Shown: positions 18,264 through 27,395 of the stretch, piece after piece
How positions within the stretch are numbered: the stretch's first letter is position 1
How the letters are laid out: every line of letters starts with the position of its first letter
Source of the DNA: Paracoccus sp. TOH
Lineage (GTDB): Bacteria; Pseudomonadota; Alphaproteobacteria; Rhodobacterales; Rhodobacteraceae
DNA length: 64,000 bases
Assembly (NCBI RefSeq): GCF_030388245.1
Contig: NZ_CP098360.1
Coordinates: 292,001 to 356,000 of the forward strand
Direction of reading: 5' to 3'
Program-made: the position numbers and the translations under genes
The notes under the pieces: generated by a model
What the model saw: the letters and a program-made list of their open reading frames with translations, nothing else
What the model was told of the DNA's origin: nothing
Database searches by the model: none

Positions 18264-19061
18264 ATGTCTGAACATCCTCCCTTCGCCCTGGTGGACAGCC
18301 ATTGCCACCTGGACTTCCCCGATTTCGCCGGCAAGCAGGCCGAGCTGGTCGCGCGCGCCCGCGCGGCGGGCGTCACCCGCATGGTGACGATCTGCACCCG
18401 GCTGAAGAACGAGCCGGCGGTGCGCGCCATCGCCGAGGCGCATCCCGAGGTGTTCTATGCCGCCGGCACCCATCCGATGTATGCCGCCGAGGAGCCGCTG
18501 GTCACGGTCGAGGATCTGGTGGCCCTGGCCGCGCATCCGAAATTCGTCGGCATCGGCGAGACCGGGCTCGACTATCACTACACCGCCGACAGCGCGGCGG
18601 TGCAGGCCGAAAGCCTGCGCATCCATATCGAGGCCGCGCGCCGCACCGGCCTGCCGCTGATCGTCCATGCGCGCGATGCCGACGCCGACATGGCCCGCAT
18701 CCTGACCGAGGAGCATGGCGCCGGCGCGTTCTCCTGCGTGATGCATTGCTATACCAGCGGCCCCGAACTGGCCCGGGCGGCGCTGGACCTGGGCTTCTAC
18801 CTATCCATGTCGGGGATCGCCGCCTTTCCGCGCTCGACCGAGATCCGCGAGATCTTTGCCGCCGCGCCGCGTGACCGCGTCCTGGTCGAGACCGACGCGC
18901 CCTATCTTGCCCCGCCGCCGCATCGCGGCAAGCGCAACGAGCCGGCCTATGTCGCCCATACCGCCCGGATCGGCGCCCAGGCCCTGGGCCTGACCGAGGC
19001 CGCGTTCGCCGCCCTGACCACCGCGAATTTCGAGCGGCTGTTCGCCAAGGCCGCGGCATGA
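18264..19061 (+). CDS. TatD-family metal-dependent deoxyribonuclease
   Basis: A 265-residue TIM-barrel metalloenzyme of the TatD/YcfH family, exonucleases implicated in DNA repair and turnover. Metal ligands are visible: DSHCHLDF at residues 10-17, GIGETGLDYHY, LIVHARDAD, the second histidine in CVMHCY and the terminal ETDAPYLAPPPHRGKRNEP. Length is typical. Placement after holB and before an MBL hydrolase is the usual tmk-holB-tatD neighbourhood. Its stop overlaps the next start (ATGA). Confidence 0.92.
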   Translation: MSEHPPFALVDSHCHLDFPDFAGKQAELVARARAAGVTRMVTICTRLKNEPAVRAIAEAHPEVFYAAGTHPMYAAEEPLVTVEDLVALAAHPKFVGIGETGLDYHYTADSAAVQAESLRIHIEAARRTGLPLIVHARDADADMARILTEEHGAGAFSCVMHCYTSGPELARAALDLGFYLSMSGIAAFPRSTEIREIFAAAPRDRVLVETDAPYLAPPPHRGKRNEPAYVAHTARIGAQALGLTEAAFAALTTANFERLFAKAAA

Positions 19062-19858
19062 TCCGCGCCACCATCCTTGGCTGCGGGTCTTCGGGGGGCG
19101 TGCCGCGGCTGGGGAACCGCTGGGGCGAATGCGACCCAGCCAATCCGCGCAACCGCCGCCGGCGCTGCGCGCTGCTGGTCGAGCGTTTCGGCCATGATGG
19201 CGCGACCCGGGTGCTGATCGACACCGGCCCGGATTTCGTGCCGCAGATGCAGGATGCCGACGTCGGCGAATTGGACGCGGTCGCCTATACCCATGCCCAT
19301 GCCGATCATATCCACGGCATCGACGACCTGCGCCAGATCGTCTTCAACATGCGCCGCAAGATGCCGGTCTGGGCCGATCGCCCCACCGCCGCGGCGCTGA
19401 TGACCCGCTTCGGCTATATTTTCGAGACGCCCGCGGGTTCGTCCTATCCGCCGATCTGCGAGTTGATGCCGATCACCGGCCCCTTTGCCGTCGAGGGCGC
19501 CGGCGGCACCATCGAGCTTGCGCCCTTCGCGGTCGATCACGGCGACATCGCCGCGCTCGGCTATCGCATCGGCGGCATGGAGCAGAGCCTGGTCTACCTG
19601 CCCGACGTGCTGGCCATCCCCGAGGATGCCTGGCCGCTGATTGCCGGCTGCGACGTGTTCATCTGCGACGCGCTGCGCCGTATCCCGCATCCCAGCCATG
19701 CGCATCTGGCGCTGGCGCTGGACTGGATCGCGCGCTCGGGCTGCGCGCAGGGCATCATCACCAACATGCATATCGACCTGGATTATGACGACGTCATGCG
19801 CGAGACGCCCGAGAACGTCATCCCGGCCCATGACGGCATGCGGATCGAGCTGATATGA
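19058..19858 (+). CDS. MBL-fold metal-dependent hydrolase (PhnP-like)
   Basis: A 266-residue metallo-beta-lactamase-fold protein. It shows GCGSSGGVPRLG at the N-terminus, the zinc motif HAHADHIHG (HxHxDH), an aspartate-rich strand IDTGPDF and distal His residues (VDHGD; HAHLALALD). The N-terminal CGSSxGxP signature and length are those of PhnP-like phosphodiesterases that hydrolyse cyclic phosphates. No phosphonate genes are near, so the substrate is open. It overlaps both neighbours by 4 bp and ends a conserved tmk-holB-tatD-MBL string. Confidence 0.85.
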   Translation: MIRATILGCGSSGGVPRLGNRWGECDPANPRNRRRRCALLVERFGHDGATRVLIDTGPDFVPQMQDADVGELDAVAYTHAHADHIHGIDDLRQIVFNMRRKMPVWADRPTAAALMTRFGYIFETPAGSSYPPICELMPITGPFAVEGAGGTIELAPFAVDHGDIAALGYRIGGMEQSLVYLPDVLAIPEDAWPLIAGCDVFICDALRRIPHPSHAHLALALDWIARSGCAQGIITNMHIDLDYDDVMRETPENVIPAHDGMRIELI

Positions 19859-20799
19859 CCGCGCTGTTCGATGTCATCCTGCCGGTCTTCCTGGTGGTCG
19901 GCTTCGGCTATGTCGCCTGCTGGCGGCGGATGCTGTCCGAGGTCGCCGTCGACGGCATCATGCGCTTTGCCCAGACCTTCGCGGTGCCGGTGCTGCTGTT
20001 CAACGCCATCGCCCATCTGGACCTGGGCACGAATTACAACCCGCTGCTGCTGCTGGCCTTCTATGCCGGCGCATTCCTGTCCTTTGCCCTGGGCATGGGT
20101 CTGGCGCTGCGCTGGCTCAAGCGCCCGGTCGAGGATGCCATCGCCATCGGCTTCGTCTGCCTGTTCTCGAACTCGCTGCTGCTGGGCGTGCCGATCACCG
20201 AGCGCGCCTATGGACCCGAGGCGCTGGTCGGCAACTTCACCATCATCTCGATCCATTCGCCGCTGCTCTATACCTTCGGCATCACCGCGATGGAGTTCGC
20301 GCGGGCGCGCGGGCACGACCTGTCGCTGGGCCGGGTGGCGCTGCGCGCCCTGTCGGGGGTGCTGCATACGCCGATGGTGATCGGCATCCTTTGCGGTTTC
20401 GTGATGAACCTGCTGATCCAGGCCGGGCTGGTCATGCCCGAGGGTTTCTGGGGCGCGGTCCGGATGATGTCCAGCGCCGCCCTGCCCGTGGCGCTGTTCG
20501 GGCTGGGCGGCATCCTCTATCGCTACCGTCCCGAGGGCGAGGCGCGGGCCATCGCGCTGTGCTGCGCCGGCTCGCTGCTGCTGCATCCGGCTGTGACCTT
20601 CGGGCTCTCCAAGCTGTTCGGGCTGGGCGTGGCCGAGATCCGCTCGGCCGTGGTCACCGCTGCCATGGCGCCGGGGGTGAACGCCTATCTCTTCGCCTCG
20701 ATCTACGGGGTGGCGAAGCGGGTCTCGGCCTCGGCGGTGCTGGTGGCGACGGCGCTGTCGATCCTGACCATCTGGTTCTGGCTGAGCATCCTGCCCTGA
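19855..20799 (+). CDS. AEC-family transporter
   Basis: A 314-residue membrane protein of the auxin efflux carrier family with about ten hydrophobic segments split into two halves, each five helices. Recognisable are the N-terminal DVILPVFLVVGFGY helix and the second-half ALPVALFGLGGILYRY segment with a glycine-rich break. Such proteins export or import small carboxylates such as malate, but the substrate cannot be read. It overlaps the MBL gene by 4 bp. A perfect stem-loop follows the stop. Confidence 0.85.
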   Translation: MTALFDVILPVFLVVGFGYVACWRRMLSEVAVDGIMRFAQTFAVPVLLFNAIAHLDLGTNYNPLLLLAFYAGAFLSFALGMGLALRWLKRPVEDAIAIGFVCLFSNSLLLGVPITERAYGPEALVGNFTIISIHSPLLYTFGITAMEFARARGHDLSLGRVALRALSGVLHTPMVIGILCGFVMNLLIQAGLVMPEGFWGAVRMMSSAALPVALFGLGGILYRYRPEGEARAIALCCAGSLLLHPAVTFGLSKLFGLGVAEIRSAVVTAAMAPGVNAYLFASIYGVAKRVSASAVLVATALSILTIWFWLSILP

Positions 20800-20804
20800 C
20801 GGCG

Positions 20805-20830
20805 GACGCCGCCCGGCAAGGGGCGGCGTC
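20805..20830. terminator. Bidirectional stem-loop between convergent genes
   Basis: Perfect 10-bp stem GACGCCGCCC / GGGCGGCGTC with a 6-base loop, in the 57-bp gap between the AEC transporter (plus) and the ABC permease (minus). It is well placed to end both transcripts; T-tracts are weak. Confidence 0.65.
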
Positions 20831-20856
20831 GCTGGCCTTTCGCGGCGTCCGGCCGA

Positions 20857-21810
20857 TCAGCTTGGCGTGAGCCCCCGGAGCCGTTCCGACCGGCGGCGCA
20901 GCAGTTCCACCGTGGTCAGCAGGGCGATGGAGAAGATGACCAGCAGCGTCGCCACGGCAAGGATGGCCGGCGAGATCTGCTCGCGGATGCCGTTCCACAT
21001 CTGCCGCGGGATGGTCTGCTGGTCCGGCCCGGCGATGAACAGCACCGCCACCACCTCGTCGAAAGAGGTCACGAAGGCGAAGAGCGCCCCCGAGATCACC
21101 CCGGGCAGGATCAAGGGCATGGTGATGCGGAAGAAGGTGGTGCGCGGGTTCGCCCCCAGGCTTGCCGCCGCCCGGTTCAGCGACTGGTCAAAGCCGATCA
21201 GCGTCGCCGTCACCGTGATGATGACGAAGGGAATGCCCAGCGTGGCATGGGCCAGGATCACCCCCAGATAGGTGCCGGCCAGCCGGCCGCATTCCGGGTT
21301 CAGCCCGATCCAGGTCAGCGGTTCGCAGGGGTTCGAGTAGAAGAAGAACATCCCGGTCGCGGTGATGATGATCGGCACGATCATCGGCGAGATCAGCACC
21401 GCCATGATGATGCGGCGGAACGGCATCTCGGGCCGCGACAGGCCCAGCGCCGCCAGCGTGCCCAACACCGTGGCCAGGATGGTCGAGAAGAAGCCGATGA
21501 TGATCGACGACTTCGCGGCGTTCACCCATTTCGCGTTCTGCCAGGCATCCGCCCACCAGCTGAGTCCCCCCGGCGCGTCCGGATTGGCCATGCCGAAGGT
21601 CAGCAGGCTGCGATACCAGCGCATGGAATAGCCCTCGGGGTCGAAGGACAGCATCTTGTCGGTGAAGGTGAAATAGGGCTCGGCGTTGAAGCTCAGCGGG
21701 ATCACCACCACGATGGGGGCGATCAGGAAGAAGAAGATCGCCGCGCAGAGCGCCAGATAGGCATAGTGCCAGACCTTTTCCAGCGGGGATGCGTAAGTCG
21801 GAAGCGCCAT
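20857..21810 (-). CDS. ABC transporter permease, spermidine/putrescine type (PotC-like)
   Basis: Inner-membrane permease of a polyamine/opine-type importer. The 317-residue protein has about six transmembrane helices and the EAA-type cytoplasmic loop (NRAAASLGANPRTTFFRITMPLILPGV) that docks on the ATPase. An unusual extended loop near residues 75-115 is rich in Trp. It is the last gene of a five-gene minus-strand operon (ATPase, binding protein, binding protein, permease, permease), beginning 5 bp after the preceding permease gene. Confidence 0.9.
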   Translation of the reverse strand: MALPTYASPLEKVWHYAYLALCAAIFFFLIAPIVVVIPLSFNAEPYFTFTDKMLSFDPEGYSMRWYRSLLTFGMANPDAPGGLSWWADAWQNAKWVNAAKSSIIIGFFSTILATVLGTLAALGLSRPEMPFRRIIMAVLISPMIVPIIITATGMFFFYSNPCEPLTWIGLNPECGRLAGTYLGVILAHATLGIPFVIITVTATLIGFDQSLNRAAASLGANPRTTFFRITMPLILPGVISGALFAFVTSFDEVVAVLFIAGPDQQTIPRQMWNGIREQISPAILAVATLLVIFSIALLTTVELLRRRSERLRGLTPS

Positions 21811-21815
21811 GGCGG

Positions 21816-23117
21816 TTACCCCAGTTTCAGATTGTCGATGCCGACGAGACGGTCATAGACCCAGTAGAGGATCAGCACCCCCGCCAGCAGCAGCGAGGCC
21901 AGCGCCGCCGCCATCGACCAGTTCAGCGTCTGCGTCATGTGCATCGCGATCAGGTTCGAGATCAGCTGCCCCGACGAGCCGCCGACCAGCGCCGGGGTGA
22001 TGTAATAGCCCACCGCCAGGATGAACACGAGCAGCGCCCCCGCCCCCAGCCCCGGCAGGGTCTGCGGGAAGTAGATGCGACGGAACGCCGTCCAGCTTGT
22101 CGCGCCCAGCGAGCGCGCGGCGCGGACATAGCTGGGGTTGATGGTGCGCATCACCGAATAGAGCGGCAGGATCATGAAGGGCAGCAGGATATGGGTCATG
22201 GCGATGATCGTGCCGGTCTGGTTGAAGATCATCTGCAGCCGCTGGTTGTTGCCGATCACCCCCAGCCACACCAGCACGTCGTTGACCACGCCCTGCTGCT
22301 GCAACAGCACCATCCAGGCCGTGGTCCGGACCAGCAGCGAGGTCCAGAACGGCAAAAGCACCAGGATCATCAGCAGGTTCGACTTGCGCATCGGCAGCGT
22401 CGCCAGCAGATGCGCGATCGGAAAGCCCAGCAGGAAGGTGGTGAAGGTGATGACCAGCGACAGCCAGAAGGTGCGCTGGAACAGCGTCAGGTAGATGCGC
22501 TGCTGCTCGGGTGCCTGAACGATATTGCCGGCATCGTCGCGGGTGCGGTCGACGGCGGCGAGGTAGAAGTTCGTCGTATAGGCCGAGGAGGCCTCGCGCA
22601 TCACCGACCACAGCTTCGGGTCGCCCCATTTCTCGTCCATCTCGAGCATGGCCGCGCGATAGGGCGGCTCGATGCCGCGGCGGGCCTTGCGCCCGGCCGA
22701 GGTGAACAGCGAGCGGGTGCCCGGCATGTCGTAATTGACGCGGGTGCCGATGACGCCGACGGTGCGCGCCTCGGCGGCGGCGGTCAGGTCGGCGGCCAGC
22801 GCCGCCCAGGCCGCCTCGTCCGGCTCGGTGCCGCGGGGATGCTCGGCGAACCAGGCCGAGAGCTGCGGCATGTTGGCCGAGAAGCCGTCGTTCTTGACCG
22901 AGCGCTGCAGCATCTGCCCGATCGGCAGGACGAAGGTCAGCAGCACGAACAGCAGAAGCGGCAGCACCAGGAAGAACGCCCGCCGCCGCGCCCGGCGCGA
23001 GCTGCGCGCCAGCGCCGCCTTCAGCGGGCGACCGTCCGCGGTTCTCAGTGTTCCGCCCTGGTCGAGGCCGCCGGCCTCGGTCACGATGGCGGCATGGGGG
23101 TCAAGCGCGTTGGACAT
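21816..23117 (-). CDS. ABC transporter permease, spermidine/putrescine type (PotB-like)
   Basis: The second membrane subunit. At 433 residues it is much longer than usual PotB (about 280-300): a first helix near residues 45-70 is followed by a roughly 120-residue periplasmic insertion before the remaining five helices. The EAA loop (RAARSLGATSWTAFRRIYFPQTLPGL) is present. Such enlarged N-terminal permeases occur in alphaproteobacterial opine/polyamine systems. It forms a heterodimer with the PotC-like protein encoded next to it. Confidence 0.88.
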   Translation of the reverse strand: MSNALDPHAAIVTEAGGLDQGGTLRTADGRPLKAALARSSRRARRRAFFLVLPLLLFVLLTFVLPIGQMLQRSVKNDGFSANMPQLSAWFAEHPRGTEPDEAAWAALAADLTAAAEARTVGVIGTRVNYDMPGTRSLFTSAGRKARRGIEPPYRAAMLEMDEKWGDPKLWSVMREASSAYTTNFYLAAVDRTRDDAGNIVQAPEQQRIYLTLFQRTFWLSLVITFTTFLLGFPIAHLLATLPMRKSNLLMILVLLPFWTSLLVRTTAWMVLLQQQGVVNDVLVWLGVIGNNQRLQMIFNQTGTIIAMTHILLPFMILPLYSVMRTINPSYVRAARSLGATSWTAFRRIYFPQTLPGLGAGALLVFILAVGYYITPALVGGSSGQLISNLIAMHMTQTLNWSMAAALASLLLAGVLILYWVYDRLVGIDNLKLG

Positions 23118-23155
23118 CTTGATCCTTCGTCGGGCAAGAGCTTCGTCGTGGGGCT

Positions 23156-23177
23156 GCCGCCCGATCCCCCGGGCGGC
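23156..23177 (-). other. Intercistronic stem-loop after a binding-protein gene
   Basis: Perfect 8-bp stem GCCGCCCG / CGGGCGGC with a 6-base loop, between the second binding-protein gene and the PotB-like gene. Probably protects the upstream mRNA or reduces read-through into the permeases. Confidence 0.5.
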
Positions 23178-23186
23178 GGCGCGGGA

Positions 23187-24269
23187 TCAGTTCGCGGCCA
23201 GCCAGGCGTTGAAGCGCTCGGCCATCTCGGCGTCGTGGTCGGCCCACCATTCCGGGTCGTCCATGACGGCGGTCTTCATGTGCTCATCGCTGGTGGGCAT
23301 ATGCGGCGCCATCTCGGTCTTGCCGTCCTGATAAAGCCCGACCAGCGCCGCCGAGCTTTTGCGCGACGGGCCATAGGCGATCCATTTCGCCTGATCGGCC
23401 AGGCGCTGCGTGTCGGTGGCAAATTTCAGATAGGCCATCGCCGCCTCGGGGTTGGGCGAGCCCTTGGGAATGGCGAACATGTCCATGTCCATGAACTGCC
23501 CGTCCCAGATGATCTCGAAGGGCTTGCCCTCGGCCACCATGGCATCGAAGAAGCGGCCGTTATAGCCGGTGGCCATGGTCACCTCGCCATCGGCGAGCAG
23601 CTGCACCGGCTGGGCGCCGGCTTCCCACCAGACCACGCTGTCCTTGATGGTGCCGAGCTTGGCGAAGGCGCGGTCCACGCCTTCGGGCGTGTCCAGAACC
23701 TCGTAGACCTGATCGGGCGCCACGCCATCGGCGATCAGCGCCAGGTAGAGCGTGCGCTTCGGGCTCTTGGGCAGGCCGCGCTGGCCCGGGAACTTGGCGG
23801 TGTCGAAGAAATCCGCGGCGGTGGTGGGCGGACCGTCGGGGAACTTGGTCTTGTCATAGGCGATGACCGTGCCCCAGAAGATGTTCGCCACCGCGCAGTC
23901 GCGCAGCGCGCCGGGGATGAAGTCGTCGGCGGCCGGGGTGCCGTCCGGCGCCGGCGGCAGGCTGGCCGGGTCGATCTCGACCAGCGCGCCCTCGTCGCAA
24001 AGCCGGATGGCGTCGGAAACCTCGATGTCGAACACGTCGCCGGTGATGTTGCCGGCCTCGATCTGCGCCTTGAGCGGCGCGGCCGGGTTGTCGGCGGCGA
24101 TCATGTTGACCTTGATGCCCGTTTCCTTGGCGAAGGGGATGTTATAGGCCTCGACCTGCGATTTCTCGTAGGCGCCGCCCCAAGAGACCACGTTGACCTC
24201 CTTGTTCTGCGCCTGGGCCGCGAAACCCAGCCCGCACAGGGCCGTGGTCAGGATAAGCAGTCTGTTCAT
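23187..24269 (-). CDS. Periplasmic binding protein, spermidine/putrescine-type ABC transporter (second of two)
   Basis: A 360-residue periplasmic solute-binding protein with a signal peptide (residues 1-21, ending GFAAQAQ) followed by KEVNVVSWGGAYEKSQ, typical of PotD/opine binding proteins. It is a clear paralogue of the protein encoded directly upstream (24367-25449): both share the SWGGAY opening, the DEGALVEIDPA-type, APDQVYE-type and WWEAGAQP-type segments, and end in RFNAWLAAN. Two binding proteins feeding one permease pair suggests two related ligands. It lies between two stem-loops. Confidence 0.9.
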   Translation of the reverse strand: MNRLLILTTALCGLGFAAQAQNKEVNVVSWGGAYEKSQVEAYNIPFAKETGIKVNMIAADNPAAPLKAQIEAGNITGDVFDIEVSDAIRLCDEGALVEIDPASLPPAPDGTPAADDFIPGALRDCAVANIFWGTVIAYDKTKFPDGPPTTAADFFDTAKFPGQRGLPKSPKRTLYLALIADGVAPDQVYEVLDTPEGVDRAFAKLGTIKDSVVWWEAGAQPVQLLADGEVTMATGYNGRFFDAMVAEGKPFEIIWDGQFMDMDMFAIPKGSPNPEAAMAYLKFATDTQRLADQAKWIAYGPSRKSSAALVGLYQDGKTEMAPHMPTSDEHMKTAVMDDPEWWADHDAEMAERFNAWLAAN

Positions 24270-24332
24270 GTCTTTCCTCCCGTTGGTGTTCTTCGGCGCG
24301 TTGGCCGTTTCCTGCCCGTTCGGGCTTGGCGT

Positions 24333-24360
24333 GCCGCGGCGGGGTCGGCCCCGCCGCGGC
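24333..24360 (-). other. Strong intercistronic stem-loop between two binding-protein genes
   Basis: Perfect 12-bp stem GCCGCGGCGGGG / CCCCGCCGCGGC with a 4-base loop, six bases after the stop of the first binding-protein gene on the minus strand. No T-tract follows on that strand. It is placed to stabilise the upstream binding-protein mRNA or attenuate downstream transcription. Confidence 0.6.
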
Positions 24361-24366
24361 GATGCG

Positions 24367-25449
24367 TCAGTTCGCCGCCAGCCAGGCGTTGAACCGCTCT
24401 TGCAGTTCGGCGTCGTGATCGACCCAGAAATCCAGGTTCGAGGCCAGCGCCTGCTTCATGTTGTCGGCAAAGGTCGGCAGGTTCGGCCCCATGGGAACCT
24501 CGGTGCCCTCGATATTGCCGACCAGCGCGGCGGCCGACTGGCGCGGCGGGCCGTAGCTGATGAACTCGGCCGCGCGGGCCTGCGGCTCGGGCGAGGTCGA
24601 GTAGGTCACGAACTCCTTGGCGGCCTCGAGATGCGGCGCGCCCTTGGGGATGACCCAGCCTTCCATCTCGTAGATCTGGCCGTCCCAGACGATCTTGAAG
24701 GGCTTGCCCTCTTTCTGCGCGGCGTCGAAGATCCGGCCGTTGAAGGCAAAGGCCATGCTGACCTCGCCATCGGCCAGAAGCTGCGGCGGCTGCGCGCCGG
24801 CTTCCCACCAGATCACGTCGTTCTTGATGCTGTCGAGCTTGGCGAAGGCGCGGTCGACACCCTCGGGGGTGCCCAGCAGCTCATAGACCTGATCGGGTGC
24901 CACGCCATCGGCCATCAGCGCGAATTCCAGGTTGAACTTGGCGCCCTTGCGCATGGTGCGCTTGCCGGGGAATTTGGCGGTGTCGAAGAAATCCGCCGCG
25001 CCGGCCGGCTTGGCATCGGGGAATTTCGTGTCGTCATAGGCCAGGATCATCGAATAGACATCGGTGCCGACGAAGCAGTCGGTCACGGCGCCCTCGATGA
25101 AATCCTCGGTCGCCGCCGTGCCATCGGCGGCCGGGGCCAGGATCGCCGGGTCGATCTCCTCCAGCAGCCCCTCGTCGCAGAGGCGCACCGCGTCGGCATA
25201 TTCGACCGAGGCCACGTCAGTGGTGACATTGCCCGCCTCGACCTGCGCCTTGAGCGGCGTCGCGGGGTTGTCGGCATCGGCGATGGAAACCTTGATGCCG
25301 GTCTTTTCCTCGAACGGCTTGGCATAGGCCTGGACATGGCTGTTGCCGTAGGCACCGCCCCAGGACAGCAGGTTCACCTGCTTGTCCTGCGCATGGGCGG
25401 TCGCCGCGACGGCAACCAGCGCAGAGGTCAGGATCAGCGTGCGTTTCAT
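24367..25449 (-). CDS. Periplasmic binding protein, spermidine/putrescine-type ABC transporter (first of two)
   Basis: A 360-residue periplasmic binding protein with a signal peptide (MKRTLILTSALVAVAATAHA) and mature start DKQVNLLSWGGAYGNSH. I use the ATG at 25449 because AAGGAG precedes it and the longer frame would spoil the signal peptide. Same length as its downstream paralogue, with conserved segments throughout. It follows the ATPase gene by 26 bp. The ligand may be a polyamine, opine or similar cation; it cannot be settled from sequence. Confidence 0.9.
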   Translation of the reverse strand: MKRTLILTSALVAVAATAHAQDKQVNLLSWGGAYGNSHVQAYAKPFEEKTGIKVSIADADNPATPLKAQVEAGNVTTDVASVEYADAVRLCDEGLLEEIDPAILAPAADGTAATEDFIEGAVTDCFVGTDVYSMILAYDDTKFPDAKPAGAADFFDTAKFPGKRTMRKGAKFNLEFALMADGVAPDQVYELLGTPEGVDRAFAKLDSIKNDVIWWEAGAQPPQLLADGEVSMAFAFNGRIFDAAQKEGKPFKIVWDGQIYEMEGWVIPKGAPHLEAAKEFVTYSTSPEPQARAAEFISYGPPRQSAAALVGNIEGTEVPMGPNLPTFADNMKQALASNLDFWVDHDAELQERFNAWLAAN

Positions 25450-25475
25450 CGTAACTCCTTGACTTGTAAGCGAAA

Positions 25476-26579
25476 TCATACCGGATCGAGGGCGCGGGCA
25501 TCCTCGGGGTGCCAGCCGATGCGGATGGTCTGGCCCGGCGACAGCCGGACCTGGCCAAGCGTGTTGCGGTATTTCATGACGAAACCGTCCTGGCCGGCGA
25601 CATGCAGCCGCGCGCGCAGGATATCGCCCATATAGATCACATCGCGCACCTGCGCCTCGATGGTATGGGCGCCGGCGGGCATCAGCTCGGGCTTGAACTC
25701 CACCCGCTCGGGCCGGATCGAGACGGTGGTGGTCTGCCCGACCTCGCGGATATTGACGGCGGTGGCGTCGATCAGCTCGCCATTGCCGAGCCGCACCAGC
25801 GCCTTGTCGCCGTCGAGCTGCTCGATGCTGCCGCGCAGGGCGTTGTTCTCGCCGATGAAGCCGGCGACGAAGCTGTTGCCGGGCTGTTCGTAAAGCACCG
25901 GTGGCGGCGCCAACTGCTGGATGCGGCCGTCGTTGAACACGGCGATGCGGTCCGACATGGTCAGCGCCTCGCCCTGGTCATGGGTGACATAGACCACGGT
26001 GATGCCCAGCCGGTCGTGCAGCGCCTTGATCTCGAATTGCATGTGCTCGCGCAGCTGCTTGTCGAGCGCGCCCAGCGGCTCGTCCATCAGCACCAGCTTG
26101 GGATCGAAGACCAGCGCCCGGGCCAGCGCGATGCGCTGCTGCTGGCCGCCCGAAAGCTGCGCCGGGCGGCGGGTCTTGAACTTGCCCATCTGCACCATGT
26201 CCAGCGCGCGGCTGATGCGGCTCTCGCGCTCGGCCTTGGACATGCCGCGCACTTCCAGCGGAAAGGACAGGTTCTCGCCCACCGTCATGTGCGGGAAAAG
26301 CGCGTAGTTCTGGAACACCATGCCGATGCCGCGCTTGTGCGGCGGCACGTCGTTGATGTTCCTGCCGTCGAGCCGGATTTCGCCATGCGTCGCCGTCTCG
26401 AATCCGGCCAGCATCATCAGGCAGGTGGTCTTGCCCGAGCCGGACGGGCCGAGCATGGTCAGGAATTCGCCCTTGCCGATGGAAAGGTTCAGGTCTTTGA
26501 CGACAAGTGTCTGGCCGTCATAGCTTTTCTGGACATGGTCAAAGACAACGAACGCGTCGTTGCCGGATTGCGCTGTCAC
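25476..26579 (-). CDS. ABC transporter ATP-binding protein, spermidine/putrescine type (PotA-like)
   Basis: Cytoplasmic ATPase driving the importer encoded downstream. The 367-residue protein has Walker A GPSGSGKTT near residue 40, the Q-loop in VFQNYALFPHMTV, signature LSGGQQQR, Walker B VLMDEPLGALD, the H-loop (VTHDQGEAL) and a C-terminal TOBE-type regulatory domain. The start is a GTG at 26579 behind a G-rich Shine-Dalgarno; no nearby ATG fits. It is the first gene of the operon, so the promoter should lie in 26580-26735, where I see no clear motif. Confidence 0.93.
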   Translation of the reverse strand: MTAQSGNDAFVVFDHVQKSYDGQTLVVKDLNLSIGKGEFLTMLGPSGSGKTTCLMMLAGFETATHGEIRLDGRNINDVPPHKRGIGMVFQNYALFPHMTVGENLSFPLEVRGMSKAERESRISRALDMVQMGKFKTRRPAQLSGGQQQRIALARALVFDPKLVLMDEPLGALDKQLREHMQFEIKALHDRLGITVVYVTHDQGEALTMSDRIAVFNDGRIQQLAPPPVLYEQPGNSFVAGFIGENNALRGSIEQLDGDKALVRLGNGELIDATAVNIREVGQTTTVSIRPERVEFKPELMPAGAHTIEAQVRDVIYMGDILRARLHVAGQDGFVMKYRNTLGQVRLSPGQTIRIGWHPEDARALDPV

Positions 26580-26735
26580 GATGCGGGCCCCCTGTTTCTA
26601 TTGGTTCTTTGTTCCGCCGGATCAGACTAATCGGCGGTCCTTGCCGATTGCAACCGGCTTCTGCGGGGGCACACGGAACCGGCGCGACGAATGTCATGTC
26701 TGGCCGCGTCACCGGCCTTTCGCTCGGCGTCAAGA

Positions 26736-27125
26736 TCAGCTTGCGGCCGGCAGGGCGCGCGGCCGCCCGGCCTCGTCCAGGGCCACGAAGACGAAGGTGG
26801 CCTGCGTCACCTTCTGCGTCTCGGCCCCGTCGCGCGAGCGGCGCCAGGCCTCGACATGCAGTTGCATGGAACTGCGCCCCTCGCGCAGGATGCGGGCAAA
26901 GACCGACACCTCGTCGCCGACCTTGACCGGCAGGTGAAAGCTGAAGCTGTCCACCGCCACCGTGGCGCAACGCCCCCGCGCCCGCCGCGCGGCGACATTG
27001 CCCGCCGCCAGATCCATCTGCGACATCAGCCAGCCGCCGAAGATGTCGCCCGAGGGGTTGGTATCGGCCGGCATGGCCATGGTGCGAATCGCCGGCTGGT
27101 CCTGCGGATAGTCGTCCTGTGTCAT
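26736..27125 (-). CDS. Acyl-CoA thioesterase, hotdog fold (YciA-like)
   Basis: A 129-residue hotdog-fold thioesterase that hydrolyses acyl-CoAs. It shows the YciA/BACH pattern: PADTNPSGDIFGGWLMSQMD near residues 19-38 (catalytic Asp in the TNPSGDIFGG motif), a central beta strand AVDSFSFHLPVKVGDEV and terminal QATFVFVALDE. The start at 27125 is supported by AAGGGA five bases upstream; a longer frame exists but would overrun that ribosome site. It stands alone upstream of the ABC operon, probably as its own unit. Confidence 0.88.
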   Translation of the reverse strand: MTQDDYPQDQPAIRTMAMPADTNPSGDIFGGWLMSQMDLAAGNVAARRARGRCATVAVDSFSFHLPVKVGDEVSVFARILREGRSSMQLHVEAWRRSRDGAETQKVTQATFVFVALDEAGRPRALPAAS

Positions 27126-27395
27126 ACGCATCCCTTGTTGCTTGCCCGCCGCTTGCCAAGGCGCCAAAACGGCCGCCCGCGCAGGCTGGCCCGCCGCCGC
27201 GGGTGCCGTCAATGCCCCGCGGGATCAGCGGAAGCGATCCGGGCCGACCTCGGGATCGGCGTGGCCGTCGATGCGCCGCGCGGGCACTTCGGCAGCGAGG
27301 TCAGGTCGAGACGATCCGATGATGCGCCGGGACGGGTCGCGGCAGGAACACGTGGCCGGTGCGCAGCCGCCGCTGGCCGGCGCGGCGCGCGGCGG

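Noticed and set aside
27126..27395. A possible small gene between the thioesterase and DUF421 genes
   Set aside because: Frames here give Arg/Ala/Pro-rich peptides without start sites or similarity I know; treated as spacer.
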